Part shown: positions 23,401 to 37,014 of the stretch, piece after piece | Numbering within the stretch: the stretch's first letter is position 1 | How the letters are laid out: the number at the start of each line of letters is the position of its first letter | NCBI RefSeq assembly: GCF_032062135.1 | Contig: NC_092861.1 | Span: forward strand, 58,360,603 to 58,424,602 | Direction: 5' to 3' | DNA length: 64,000 nt | Origin: Pyxicephalus adspersus | Lineage: Eukaryota > Chordata > Amphibia > Anura > Pyxicephalidae | The notes under the pieces: generated by a model | The model's database searches: none | The model's input: the letters and a program-made list of their open reading frames with translations, nothing else | Told to the model about the DNA's origin: nothing | Program-made: the position numbers and the translations under genes

Positions 23401-26400
23401 AGTACCTTTCACATACAACCAATGTGCCTATGCTTTAATAGCAGAATAAATGGGATATCTGATAAAGTCTGGTATCAGTTTGAAAAAAGATCCTGCTAGA
23501 CTTTAGTTCTTATTCGATAAGTAGCATACAACTTTACAAGAAAGCCCATATAGAATTCATAACAGGTAATGAATTGATCCAGAAATAACATGTATTGCAA
23601 TTATTGCTCCTTCCAACCAAACCTTTGCCTTGTTTTAGGTGCACGTAATATCAATAAGTGGTGCATAAAATTAACATTAGGAGCCCATCGTATACAACCA
23701 AGTTCATGACACTTCCTACTATTATACACTATACCTAATGTGTACATAGGAGAGAAAACATAAAAATTCAGACCTTATAATGGCAGAAATCTCAGAAGCT
23801 TCAGTGCAGACTCACCAGTAGAATACTCATCACATCCATGTCAAGCAAGCAGAGCAACCTGATCTTTCTCTAGTACAGTTTCACTAACACATCTTCTCTC
23901 ACCCTAACTTGTAAGTAGACACTGGCTCATTACTCTGCTCTTCCTTCTATCAGCTATTAATCCTTGCATTGCAGCACACAGAGGTGCAGTCATTATTTAT
24001 GTATAAATAAAAATCTATGATTTTTTCCATTGTCTAATATGGATGTGGGTGTTTACAATTGCAGTCCCAGGTCTTTACAGCAGAAAGGGGTGGCTACAAA
24101 AATAGACATTTAGCATGAAGTGTAGCCACATGCATTAAGGATATACCATTCTTTGCAAAGGGTGTAAGGTATTTATGGGGACTGACTGAACCCATTTTCT
24201 TTTATGCTTTTATTCAGGGGTCATGTGATCATATAACCGGTTCACTGCTCTTCTTCCTGGAGCTCGTGGGCGTGTCTAGGCCATGATTACAGCAATGCTG
24301 CAGCTGGGATCTAATGTCAATCAAAATAAGAGCTGCCTGTTGAGGTTCACTGATGGGAGATACAGGATTTTGTGCACAGGCATGGAGTACTGTATCTCCA
24401 GAGAAGCCACACAAGGACACAAACTGATCACACATGCATGGTTCAATTCATACAGCAAAACAAGGGGAGTGACAGATTCACCCTCTCTTTGGGAAGAACA
24501 TTTTATATTACAATCTGATGCTTTGCATTGGTTTACATCCACTTAACCTTGTGTTGTGTGTCCCCTGAGGACTCTTATCTAGAATGGTTTGAAAGGAATT
24601 CCTCATGTAAGAACGTTTGATGTTTGTATTGTGCATATGGTGAATTACTTTCTGCTTCCTAATTTGATATTTTGAGACTTGTGACATGCGTTTTCTGTTG
24701 ATGCCGAATACCAGACTGATATCCCGTCACTGCAAAAGTTGGAATCCTACTGGTTATTATATGCAATGCAGTCACTCTTTCTTGCAGACACTTTCCTATA
24801 TAAAGCGCAATATTATTTCCATGACTCACATTTTTCACCCAATAGTAAAAGTGTGCTGAGAAAGATTTCACATTCCAGTAACAGCACACTGCTCTCAAAC
24901 AGGGAACTAATGATTCGCACTTTAATGTGAAGAAAATGGAATTGTAAATAAAGTAAAAGAAAGAAAGTGGAGACTTAACAGCAAGCTTTTAACAAAAATA
25001 CACATTTGAGACATTTGTGGGTGCATTAGCATTATGTGGCAACTCTGACAGAAGATCTAAAAGGTGGCTTTTTATATTGTTAAAGTAATTTTTTTCTATT
25101 TTAATTTATCTCTGGTGGAGTAATTGCTTTACTATAAAGTTGTTTTTTCGTCTTACCAAAGCATATGTTCTTTGAAACAGATTTGCCTTTGCATTTCTGC
25201 AGGATTCAGATGTTCAGAATAAAACCCACAGAAAGGAATATCCTCAACAAGAATATACATGTGAGTATAAATATGTGTATATCTAATATATAGAAAGAAT
25301 GAGTGCCTATTATTGGTGAGGTAAAAGATGAAAATAAAGTAAAAAGGCAAACACTGGGAGCATCTGGAATGCTCAGGTCCACTTGGCATTCATTGGAAGT
25401 CTCATGTTATACATGTTTTAAAGTGCTAAAGTGCCCAGTGATGCAGGCTTTGTTGTGTTGTTGGTTCAATTTTATTGGCTCATGTTGGGGACACATTGGA
25501 TTTCAATTATATTAACCAGTATTTTTCTTTACTTTATGCATGTGCTGCCAAATGGACTTTATTTGCAAAGATGTTGTATCATACTTAATTTTACTTTTTG
25601 AGTATTGGTATTTGTTACCAGGCTACTGGATATGGTTAGTCATAAATATAGATGGAAACTTTTCTGATCTCAATAGGCTTTTTACATATTGTTTACAATT
25701 CAACAGACAGTGAGAGATGGACAAAGAGCAGGAACTTACCTGACCAAGAGGAACAAAATCTGATTGACTGCTCTAAAGTGCAGCATTTACATACTGTTTT
25801 ATAGTAAATGTACACATGCATGAACATTTGACCACATCTTTACTGTGATTTTGCCACAATAATTATTTTACCATATATTTACTAACTACTGTTTGATTCC
25901 AGTTAACAACCTGTGATAGTTTTGGGCCTGACTGACAACGATTTGTCTAAATCAAAATATGTGGTATTGGAAAAACTTGACATTGTAGACCAGGAGTCAT
26001 CAAACTTTTTTGGCCACTAGGCCATTTCAGGGGTGGGCAGGAGCACACTAGGCCGGACTCTCTCTTGAGTCCCACCTTAATGGCTCTGCCCCCCACCAGA
26101 AACGCCCCCTGAAGGGAATTACCTCTCCTCCGCAATGCATACGGAGGAGAGGGAATGTTCCCTATTTTCCCCGACTGGCGTCCCAAACCTCACTTTCAAC
26201 AGTTGTGCTTAGCTTGTCATTACTGGTCTGCGTACCCTACCTGCGTGCTCTCTACCATTACTCCTGCAGCAAAGACCCTTTTAGTAAATCATTTTTTGCC
26301 CAAAGTGCACTTATCAACAACTTACATAATGTTTCCCTTTCTATTGTGGGTCCTAGGCCCAGTGCCTACATATGCCTAATATGAAATTAGGCCTTGACTG

Positions 26401-26480
26401 CTTTGCTGTTCACTTCACTCAGTTTAGGTCTAAAGGCTCAAGCCCTAACAGTCATATCTAATTGAAAATAATATACCCTA
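20498..26480. other. Intergenic, no gene recognised
   Basis: Nearly 6 kb with only chance ORFs (up to 122 codons at 22899-23267, no homology recognised). The block 24220-24545 has higher GC and looks repeat-derived, but I see no ends. A hAT-like opening near 25990 is listed separately. Confidence 0.6.
25988..26180. mobile_element. hAT-like element fragment (left end only)
   Basis: The opening ccaggagtcatcaaacttttt followed by ggccac is typical of short hAT-type repeats. The following 180 bases are GC-rich with an imperfect inverted pair (cctctcctccgcaatgc / atacggaggagagg). No matching right end was found. Confidence 0.4.
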
Positions 26481-26632
26481 TGGTCTCTATTTATAAAACA
26501 GTGAATCTGTAATTCCCTCAAACCTTCCTTGGTGGGAATCAATTACTGCTATTGAAACACATGAACCTAGAAGATTCCAACGAATGAATGTTTGAAGGAA
26601 TGTCTGATTTCCTGTTTGATTAATAGAGCCCT
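26481..26632. mobile_element. Palindromic MITE family S, copy S2
   Basis: Left tggtctctatttataaaacag, a centre with gaatcaattactgctattgaaac, and a diverged right end tgattaatagagccc. Confidence 0.75.
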
Positions 26633-29600
26633 ATAGATAGCAGAGTTCAGAAACTTTTTATAAACACTAAATGCATATAAACAATATATATTTTCTGTTT
26701 GTAGTGCCATAACAAAAATATGTTACAGTAATACAAAAAGGACTCCTTATGATGTATTACTTGTTCCTGTCCTAGGATTTTGGTCATTCTTGCTCCTTTG
26801 ATGTATTTCCTGTGCCCTTCCTGTGATTGTGGTTTCCTGTAATTTATTACCTGTTCCTAGTCTATGACCTTGTTTGGTATTTATCATAATATATAAAAAA
26901 TGTTTCTTTTTTGTTCTGTTTATGATATAATGGACAGATCAAGTTTTTGGTATAATTATGGATGTTAAATAATATGAAATATATCACTTGTTTTAGGTAT
27001 TTGATCTCGTTGTGGATAGGGAGCGCTGCAGATATATTAATATATTAATTAATTTATTGAACCTTACAATAAAAAGCGCTCACTCAAATTAGGCTGTAGT
27101 TTTCCTTTAAAAGTGACGTTAACATCTAAATCTTTTTTATGTACTAATGTGAAACTAATGTGTGAAATTGGTGATCATACAAGCATTTTGTTATCCCAGC
27201 TAAATTTCAATGTAAATTATTAGTGTGTGCTTGCATTATAGCCATGAAGAAGTTAACAGAACCCATCACTGGATGATTATGACAGATAGTTGTCAGCTAA
27301 CAAAGGGCACTCGTCCGGCATACAAAGAAACAGCAATCATTTCAATTAGAAGTGTCACCACTCACCACGTCACAACTGTCTTTTTTTTCCTTCTGGGGTT
27401 TCACTTACCTTATCATCCTTTTTAATTGCCACTGACATTTTGTTACATTGCCTGGTTCTTCAGAGCTCCAACACATTATATTAACTTTCCTGTGAACTTG
27501 TCCTCTGGCAGGAACGGGCAATATCTCCCTCAGCCTCAGAAGACATGCATATTAAATCCAGGGCTGTAATTGGATCTAATCACAGTACAAATTCTCTTTT
27601 TAAATGAAAGGATCAGCAGCTCTATGAAGAGGGTGTACACATCTGTCACTTTGTGATGTCCATTATTCAGTTGTGCCTTAATGTGCACATTAGGAAAAAA
27701 CAGATTTGCTTGTATATATCACCAATTGTTTGGTTTGCCATAGTCATCGTAGTATGTGAATGGGTAACCTTATCATTTTTTCCGGCCCCTCTCATCTGTC
27801 ATGAGACAGGTGTCAGTATGGGGGGCTAAGTTCACTTTCATAGTAAATATTAGTTGCACTAGGAAATCTCATACTCCAATGACCACAAAGATAGTATATA
27901 TAGTGTCCAAAAAAGTAGAGTAAGCTCCATTTCTTTACAAAGAGTAAAGAGTGGGGATTTCTTAAAAAACAACAGCCCAGAAGAAAATAGATACTGGTAA
28001 GGTAACAATATTGAGATACATCAAACTTTGAAAACAGCTAGTATACCCATAGACATGTTAAAGTCTTGGGGCATTGTAGACCTTTAACAATATAGATCCA
28101 AAGAATCGAACTCAAGCTACAAGAGCAACATTTGCAGTCCCTAGGCATCAAGGTGCAAAGCTCACAGGCATGACTGGTGAGGCTGAGGAGTCAGTTAAAA
28201 GGGGTCCATTAAAAAGGGATTAGGTTCAAGTGGGCCAGTATATTCAATCCATGGTTGCCAAATTTTGAAATCTATCCAATAAGATAGCTATAAGTTTTTC
28301 ATTAATTAACACCTCTCATAGTGTGTTTTTGACTTCCTGAAATTGTAGAGTAGAGGAAATCAAAATACCCACATATTTGGGGACATATTCCAAAGTTTTG
28401 AGGAGAAGAGCCCGCCAGGTATTCTTAGAGAGGTTGATAAATAGCACTAAATAGATATAGTTATAGACTCTAGTCCATTACCTGGAGTCTGGCACCCCTG
28501 AAACAAAGCAGAAAATAGGACATACTAGGATATCCTCGTCAGAATCAGATACCAGCAGAGTTCTCCGGTGATATGGAGCTCTCTGCAGTGGCTTACCAAA
28601 TATCCTCCCAATCCTCCAAGAACAAACCAAGATCCCCGCAAGTTGCTTTTCTATCAATGATCTGCTGTTAGTGGAAATGTATGCTGTAAAACTGACTTGT
28701 CATTCAATTATCAAATCAAAGTTTAACCCCTTTTACAATGTAACAACATAGAGAACCCAATTTATGACATCAAGTAATAAGGTATACAGATAATTTACAA
28801 TTGCCTAACTGATTATACTTGCCCCCCCTGCAGTATATGGCTTCAGTATGCATTGTGAACATGTTTGTGTATATATATTATTCATACAATTTGAATATGA
28901 CCTGCCTGTCCTATCATTAAGAATGATTACGACAACATACACATCCCCAGCTTTACTGTTATTATAGGGAAACTGATGGCCTTTGAAGTGTAAACAATGT
29001 ATTGGTTATTGAAAGATTGCACATAATTATTATTAGGTTTTAATCAGTTTTGAGAATAGTATGAAGCAGACAATGCCTTGTACAAGTCTTTGGTTTACTG
29101 GCTTTGCAGTGATTGCTAAACTAATGTTGCGCAATTATTATACCTTTCTTTCTTGTAAAACAATGAAAATGTATTGAAATTTGTTTTGACCTGTATTCAT
29201 TCTGATGATGTGCATTACTAAATTGGCTACATTCTGTTCTGTTATGCTATTTTTCTGACAGCAAAAAAAGTACATAGGTACCTGTGCCTAGTGATGCCTC
29301 TGACACTCACGGTGGCATATTTTTAGGGAATCTACCTATATGTTATTTTTACCCAAGTAAGACTTAAAGAAAGTAACTCAGCATTTGCCGGCAGGATTTT
29401 TTCAATGTATTACCAATGACATGGGCATGGGCAAACCTTGTTCAATCTATTCAAAAGACACTTGATAGTACAGTAGCAATTCGTTTTTCATTAGAATATT
29501 CTGAGCGCATTTTGGTAATTAACAGAATTCCTATCACTTGCTGACAGTTGCTATCCATGGTCCTGAAACTGTGTAAACTGTTTCAGCACCATGTATAACA

Positions 29601-31505
29601 AATACTTGCAGGATTTCCTTTTGTTTGTTTTTGCTGTAAAAAGATTTTAAGAAAATGCATGCTCACCGCCTATGGGATAACTAGTACAGTGATCTGCAAG
29701 CATGCAGCCTTCCTTTTTTGCTGTCAGTATCCCACATGGCAGTATTGGAGGGTGTTTAGGAGGAGATTTGCCTTTCTAGTACACAAGTACTCTGATGCTG
29801 GCAGACACTGATTTTCAGCACATCCAGTGCACACAATGGGTGCCAACCAGGACAAATAGTTAGGCACCCCTCCCTTGTTAACTGGTTTTAGGAACACTTG
29901 ACCCCTCTAATTTGTTCACTACTGCATGCAGGTAAAAGATAGTAGTAAAACACACTACACAGTACTACAGTAAAGTACATGGCCACTGGAGAACAGATGT
30001 TGGACAAATTCTGTTTGATGAAGTTTTCACCAGGGCAATTTGACAGACAAATCCTGGTTTTAAATGCAAAATTAGCAAAAAAACACTGATAAATACAAAC
30101 TTGAACTGAAATGTTAAAAGTCAAAACTTAATAATAAAATAGGTATATGTCATGGTGAATGTTGGGTCAACTTAAATGAAATGATTTGCACCTTATAGTC
30201 TTCTTCAGCTTATGTGTTTGAAAAAAAAATGAAACATGAAAACATCTCATAAATATTAGTATGCTTGACTACTTAGTAAACATTATTCTATATAGAATCA
30301 TGAATATTTTGCACCAAAGATTTTTTTAAAATCATTGATGCGAACTATTTGGCTTGGGGAAAAAATCAATTATGTAAAATAACGTATTGATGTCAATAAT
30401 TGTAATAGTTGTGTCATGATTGTCAAAATGTCACATATTGGCCAGAAATTTACTTGTGCTGCTTTTCCCTTTTACATTTCTATGTAATGTCATTAGAGAG
30501 TGTTGTAGGAAATACACGTCTTGCAAAACTATAGAAGCATCTCTGTATTTGCACAAAAAGGATATATATATATATATATTTACATAAATTTATATGCTAA
30601 GACACTTATCACCCTGTCTTGTCATGGTGGGAGAGGAGTAGAGCTGTACACCATCCATCCTCACTGCTGTCTTCCATCTAAGAATTTGTATGGACATTTT
30701 ATGGACACATGGATGATAGGAGGCAGTAAGAATGGCTGCTTCTCTGCTTGTCTCTGAAATTTCGGAACTATAGTCAGATCAAATGCAAATCATGTCTTGT
30801 AGAGTTCTTCTTTAACTACTGGCAGTTGTCCAGAAAAATGACAACTCACCTTGTTGTATCCTTCCCCCTCTCTCATCTGTACATAAGTGAACAAGAACAG
30901 ACCATCAATCATAGCCTCCTTATACAATTCATTTTTTCCAATTAAAAATCCATTCACACTAATGAATAATAGATAGAAGGAACATGTTTGTAAAAAGCAG
31001 GGCTTGTTAGCCCCTGTCATTCATTTCCATAGTACTGGTCACTGCATTTTCTAGTGACTTTGGGGACATTGAGATGACAGACACCCCCTCCCACTATTGA
31101 CCACCCTCATTTTTATATATACTGCATTGATCTTTCAGGAAGAAGCCTGAAATACCTAAATATTAATATTGTATATGCAATTATTACTATCTGTAATCCC
31201 AGCAAAACTACTAGCCTAAGGCTGGGCGGAGAAAGCCAACTATGTGCCAATTTAGTGTTGTTTTACAGAAAATGTACAAAAAAGCATGTATCGACGTACA
31301 AAAGAATTTTTCACCAAGTTATACACATGGCTGAATAAAACTAGGCACTGTAACAGAGTGAAAGCAGATAAGCAGTGGCATGCAATTTCAGGATCTTAGA
31401 GTCCCTTCTTTTGCAAGTGTATGCTGTCAAGTTCACTTGCAGTGCTTAGACAGCTGCTTACTTGCTTACTCTGATTTCAATGCACTTAATCAGTTTTCCA
31501 ATTTG
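26633..31505. other. Intergenic; possible LINE-derived stretch
   Basis: No host gene seen. The region 27970-28650 is purine/A-rich and resembles the antisense 3' end of an L1-type LINE (wording such as ccatggttgccaaattt), but no ORF supports this. A unique-looking stretch lies at 27430-27600. An AT microsatellite lies at 30560-30579. Confidence 0.4.
30560..30579. repeat. (AT)n microsatellite
   Basis: An uninterrupted alternating AT run of about 18 bases. Confidence 0.85.
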
Positions 31506-31720
31506 CTCTGATTTATTAAAGTTCTCTAAGACTGAAGATAGACTATCATGGGTTAACCTTGATGATCCAGCAAATCTGGAATTGGTCTGGTAAAGGTTTG
31601 AAAATGTTTGCCAACAAATGGCAAACAATCTTAAAAAAAATTCCAGATTTCTGGACCCTCCAGGTTCTCCCATCATAGTCTATCTTCTCCAGTCTTGAAG
31701 AGCTGCAGCACATCAGCCCA
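31506..31720. mobile_element. Palindromic MITE family T, copy T3 (diverged)
   Basis: ctgatttattaaagttctct at the left, gatgatccagcaaatctgga and aattccagatttctgga as inner arms, and tctccagtcttgaagagct at the right. It shares the gactgaag variant of the outer arm with T5, so T3 and T5 form a subfamily. Confidence 0.75.
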
Positions 31721-34700
31721 TTTTTGGTCAATAGAAATCCAGCATCATCAAGCCCTTCCATCTTAGACATTCTTTACATTCTCTGGTAAACCCCTTTTAT
31801 TCTTTGGATTTCAGTCATTTCAATGATGAGACTCAGCTTCAAATTTAGACATGTGCATGCAGTAGGCGTTCTGATGTTTGCAGAGAGCTATGTACAATGC
31901 CCTTCCTATACGAAAAAAATCTTCCTGAACTGCACGGAGAGAAACTGGGTCCAATATAAGGCAATAGGGGGAAAAAATTAACTTTAAGCTGTAATCACCC
32001 TAAATCCTTCTTCTTGTGCCAGACGTTTACCTACCCAAACCAACCTCCCCACAAAAATACTTAATCATACATATTTTACCAATTACATAAATATAACACC
32101 AGTGGTACTGTCTTCATAGCATGTGTAAGCATGCTCCTCTTATTCTGTAAGGATTTGCATAGCAGACAAATAATTATGTTGTAGGTGTTTGTGCGGGTGT
32201 ATTTCTGTTACTTCTCTTTTTATAATAATCAGGATATGCTGTCACTGTCATTGTTAAACATTCTCCCCAGTAAACTGTAAGTGAAAGAAACATGCCTGAA
32301 AGTCATACACAGCTATTTGTATTACTCCTGGGCATGGCATCCTGCTGTAAAGAGACAAGGTATTTCAGGAGATCAAGAAGGAACAATTTTACTTCTGGTT
32401 TAAAGTACTTAAAGCAATAAAAAGCACTGTAATAACATTTTTTATTATCTATCACTAAATCTTCATGACCCATGTGTTTTCAATGGCAGTGATTAATTCT
32501 CCATCAGAGAATATTTGGTGAATGTCAGATTCACTACTTTATAAGTAGACCCCCTAGTATGATATCCTTATTCTTTTATTTCAATTCTTTTAAATCTTTG
32601 AAAACTTGATAATGAAGATAAAAAATGAAAACAAAAAGCCATGAGATGGTGTTTTTTATGCTATGAGGATGAACTGCATAACTGTGCAGTAAAAGAATCC
32701 ATTTTTTTCCTATTCCACAAAATAAATGAACTACAGACATCTTAATTGTCCTCCGTTGGTGTAATTTTCAGCATTTATGGGCATCAGACATCTAATGTGT
32801 GTTGCTGGCTATACCCGATGTGTTTGATTAGTGATATCAGTTTTGCAATACAGACCGATCAAAGGCAACCTACAAAGCTCCTTACCATGTACATGTAAAC
32901 ATATATATAGGGGTACTGTGGCCTTGATCTCCGAACATTTTTGCAGTTGAAAGCAGTTTGAAAATGGTTTGAAACAGTCCTTTGTGTATGGCCATTAGGA
33001 GGTGAAAACATATCAGAAGAATATCAGAGAAGAGACAGAGAATAATGTAGCCTAATTCCTTTTATGATAAATGGTTTAATAGGGTAGCTGTAGTAATGGG
33101 GCTCTTTCAAAAATATTTTTAATATAGCAAAAACAGAATTATTGAAAAATGGAGAAAACAATGTTAATTTTGGCTATTAACTGATAACCCCGTACTATCC
33201 TAGGTAACTCTGTCCTTTTATAGTGTACATAGAGCACTAGTCATGTTCTAGAAGTAAGGTTAATTGTGTAGAGCTTATGCTACCAGCAGCAATGTAATGA
33301 TATTATCACGTGTCATATATTATTTATAAAACCACTGAGTTAGCATTACATCATACACCACATTTATGCCTGGAGTCAAGGTCTATTTTCATAACGCCAA
33401 TGACACAACAAGGGTTTGATTTTCTTGTGTGTTTACTGCTATAAGCCACACATTTACTAATTACCTGGCAGTCATCCAATAAGATTTGCATTGTCATTCC
33501 TGGAATTATTACAGTCAATTTCTTTGTACCATGACAATGAAAATAAACCTAAACAGAAAATGAACCTTAGTATTTTTATAAGTGCCCAGGGAAATCAGTT
33601 TACTTATACAGCAGACTAGTCCCATAAGTGGTCTATCCTAGACTCATGTCATCCTTTTTCATATTTTAGAAATTTACTGTCGGTGCACAGTAGCTAAAAA
33701 AAGAAAACTGGTCTGGTAGCTCTGCCTTTCCTTTCGCCCACTAAATGGTGTGCAGTTCTTTTATACCACAAACCCGGTTATTAAAACCTTTTGATTTATT
33801 GTTAGTATACCCTGCTTTTTTACTAATAGATCCTCTATATCTATTTTCTATATCTGCATGTTGCATAGATAGTTTATGTTTAGACCTAGGTTTTATATTC
33901 AGCCCCTTTCTAGTGATATAAGTATCTATAGATAGCTATAATCATTGTAGTCTCAGTAAAATGCTGGCAGCTTCACATGCATTATGCTGCGCTGAGCCTG
34001 TAAATACCCAGTTGCTTGGTACAGGATGATCACAAAGTAATACAAAGAATTTCTGCATGCAGATTATAGATATGGGCTCAGTTGTGACTATGAAGTAAAT
34101 GGATGACAACAACATATGCCATAAACACAGTATTTAGTGACAGCCTCATAGGGAGATGTGATTTGGTTTGTTAGTTTGACATAAGGGTGGATCTGAAGTT
34201 TTTCTTTCTACTGAGAGATTAGCCTTGGGTGACTTGTGTGTAATGTACTCTCCCCTTGTAGATGTCCTTTAGTTGGTTCAGCAATCACCAAAATTAAGAA
34301 GAGTAGGGCAGAGAAGTCATATTTAAATTCTTTATTGATCTACTTTATAACATGTGGGACTGCTAATTTAATATTTCCAAGAGATAGCTTTAAATGAATA
34401 GTTAATAATAATTAATTTTACAGATATATTCTAAAGACAACTCATACACATTATACTGCAAGTCATATTGATGACATGCTCTTTATAATATTACATAGGA
34501 AATCTATTGATGTTCGCTTGCCTTGCACATCTGCCATCATTTTAGGTGTATCCCCATGTTTATTAAATATAGGCATTTAAATACAATGGAAATAACCTTT
34601 TGCAAGTAGGACAATTATTTTAACAGTAATGAAAAGATTAATTAAAAAATGTGTTGGCAATTTTGGTCAGTGTAACACTTTGGACTAATTCTTAAGGGCA

Positions 34701-35816
34701 GAAATCCATAGGAACTAATCAGAAGTCTGCTCCAGTCCAACCTGTATACCAAGTTTTCTGATAGGTTGCCATGAGTTCCTGAAATAAAAACTTTGAAAAG
34801 TTTTGTTTCATGGGAGGTTTATGTGTGCAATATCCTATCCTAATTCTAGGCAACTTAAAATCCTCCCTAAACAAACAATTTCTTGCATCCTTTTTTGTGA
34901 ATGTGATAATACTATAGTGCTTTATGATTAATGTTATATCATCAGCTAATAAACATGCAATTAGCTTGACTGTACACTATTGTAATCTACCATCAATAAT
35001 CATGTGTTTGTGCTACTTTTTAGTGAGTGTTTAAAATGCCCAATACAATATATATGAGTGCAGGCCCCCTTTATATACTTTTTGTTTACTTAGCAGATCA
35101 AACAAAAATCACTTACCTTGTATAGTTGTATGCAATGTGGTTGACAACCACAAAAAAATGTAGCAGACAACTAAAAATAAGAATAGAACTTTCTCACAGA
35201 CCACATTCAGAAACAAAGGGACCCCATAGGACACTACTGCTGTATACATCAAAGTGCTGAACTCATTGGCCGACCCCTACTTGTCAAAGTGCTGAAGAAC
35301 TGCCCAAGCCCAGTGCTTATGTGATTAATTCCTTGAGCGGGGCCCTAATCAAGAAAAATGGGAGCCACTATGACAGCATAGATATAAATCCTTTCTGAGA
35401 CCATGTGCTAGTGAGCACTTTCATGATTTCCCTCCAGGGAAAACACTGGAGACTGTAATCTTTGGAGCATACCAACTGAAACATGTCAGAGCAAGTATGA
35501 CAAATCTAATTACCATTTTTATTCTCAATGAGATCTTGGTTGGTGTTGGTAGTTATTGTGATTCTGTAAATGAATAGTTACAACATTGCCAATACTCTAC
35601 ATTGCCCATTGCAGTCTATGAAAATAGAGTTTTAAATATTTTTTTATTGATGAAAAGACAAAATATCCATAGCCTTTTATCATCTCAAATCTTTTATTAC
35701 TGTGTATAAAATATAAGTATAATATATATAAATAAATTATATTTGTGACATTGTAACCTGAATGCCTAATTTCAAAAAGGTGGTACTTTAAACAATAATC
35801 AGGTGGTAGCTAGAAA
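31721..35816. other. Intergenic, no gene recognised
   Basis: AT-rich, with only chance ORFs. One truncated MITE (S3, 32458-32554) lies inside. Nothing else is distinct. Confidence 0.65.
32458..32554. mobile_element. Palindromic MITE family S, copy S3 (left end truncated)
   Basis: It contains catgtgttttcaatggcagt and gattaattctcc, and ends gattcactactttataagtagacccc. This is the reverse-orientation wording of S1; the left terminal repeat is missing. Confidence 0.7.
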
Positions 35817-36372
35817 TATTATTATTACCTAGTATTTATATAGCATCAACAAATTTTGCAGCGCTTTACAAAGTCCATAGTCATGCCACTAGCTGTCCCT
35901 CAAAGGAGCTCACAAGCTAATGTCTTTCATACAGTCTAAGGTAAGTTTTTTTTTGGGGGGAGGAAGCCAATTAACCTAACTGCATGCTTTTGTATTGTGG
36001 GTGGAACCAGAGTACCCAGGGGAAACCCATGCAAACACGAGGGGAACCTGCAAACTCCATGCAGATAGTGGGGCTGATTTATTAACGCTCTCCAATCCTA
36101 GAGAGGATACACTTTCATTAGTGAAGCTGGGTGATCCAACAAACCTGGAATGGATTTATTCAAAGTCATTTACTTTTTGCTAGCAAATGTTTTAAATCCT
36201 GGACCAGATCCATTCCAGGTTTGCTGGATCACTCAGCTTCATTTAAACGGTATCCTCTCCAGCCTTGGAGAGCTTTAATAAATCGGGTCCATTGTTCCTG
36301 GCTGAGATTCAAACATGGGACATAGCACTGCAAAGGCCAGAGCACTAACCTCTGAGCCACTGCACTGCCTAT
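35817..36372 (+). repeat. L2/SINE-like dispersed repeat, split by a MITE
   Basis: The first part (35817-36069) reads tattacctagtatttatata, gcagcgctttacaaag, ggagctcacaagctaatgt, gaagccaattaaccta, gtaccc and gcaaactccatgcagatagt. The second part (36292-36372) continues with ctggctgagattcaaacatg, gcactgcaaaggccagagca and gagccactg. These phrases, in this order, are typical of a very common amphibian/fish repeat whose 3' end is L2-like. MITE T4 sits between the two parts. The class assignment is from memory. Confidence 0.75.
36070..36291. mobile_element. Palindromic MITE family T, copy T4 (full length, nested)
   Basis: Left gggctgatttattaacgctc, right gagctttaataaatcgggtc, inner arms gatccaacaaacctggaatg and cattccaggtttgctggatc. 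It interrupts the L2/SINE-like repeat, so it inserted after that repeat. Confidence 0.88.
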
Positions 36373-37014
36373 AGAATACAACTACCTTGTTCTTTGGTGG
36401 CATGGTGGTACAGAGTTTAGCACTGTTGCCACTGTATTCTGATCTTGATACAGTCTGCAGGGTGAATGTTTCCCGTTCTGTAAAGATTTCCTTTTGCTGT
36501 TCGTTTTTTTCATCCAAACACAAATCAGTTGATAACTGGTTCTATTCCCTGTTGGCCCAGCGGTAGACTTGTATAAGCTAAATGACTTTGAGGCCAGATT
36601 CATGTTTTCTAACCCTATGAACTATCTACTAATATAAATACCACATCTCTTGTTACAATGGTGTTCTGACAATGGTAACACGACAAGAGATCTCTATGCA
36701 GTGTGAAAATTCCATCTCTGATTGACAGCTGAAACAGACAAGAAATTGCAAGAGGTAATGTTAATAATATCTGAGTGGCTGGTGAGTTATGTGAGATGGA
36801 AAACAATCTAAAATGTTCCTTTCTTCCTTCCTTCCTTCCTTCCTTCCTTTCTTCCTTCCTTCCTTCCTTCTTTCCAAGGGACTGTATTTGAGCCTCCTAG
36901 ACACTTAATGCTGCCCTAGACTCCTCCTTAAATTTATATAAATACAATATAATAATATTATAAATCATTTGTGAGGTGGATCTGATCACTGATCTTTCTA
37001 TGTTTGCACAGATC
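36373..37014. other. Intergenic spacer with TTCC microsatellite
   Basis: No gene. A (TTCC)n tract occupies about 36818-36875. Confidence 0.7.
36818..36875. repeat. (TTCC)n microsatellite
   Basis: About 14 near-perfect ttcc units with single interruptions. Confidence 0.9.
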
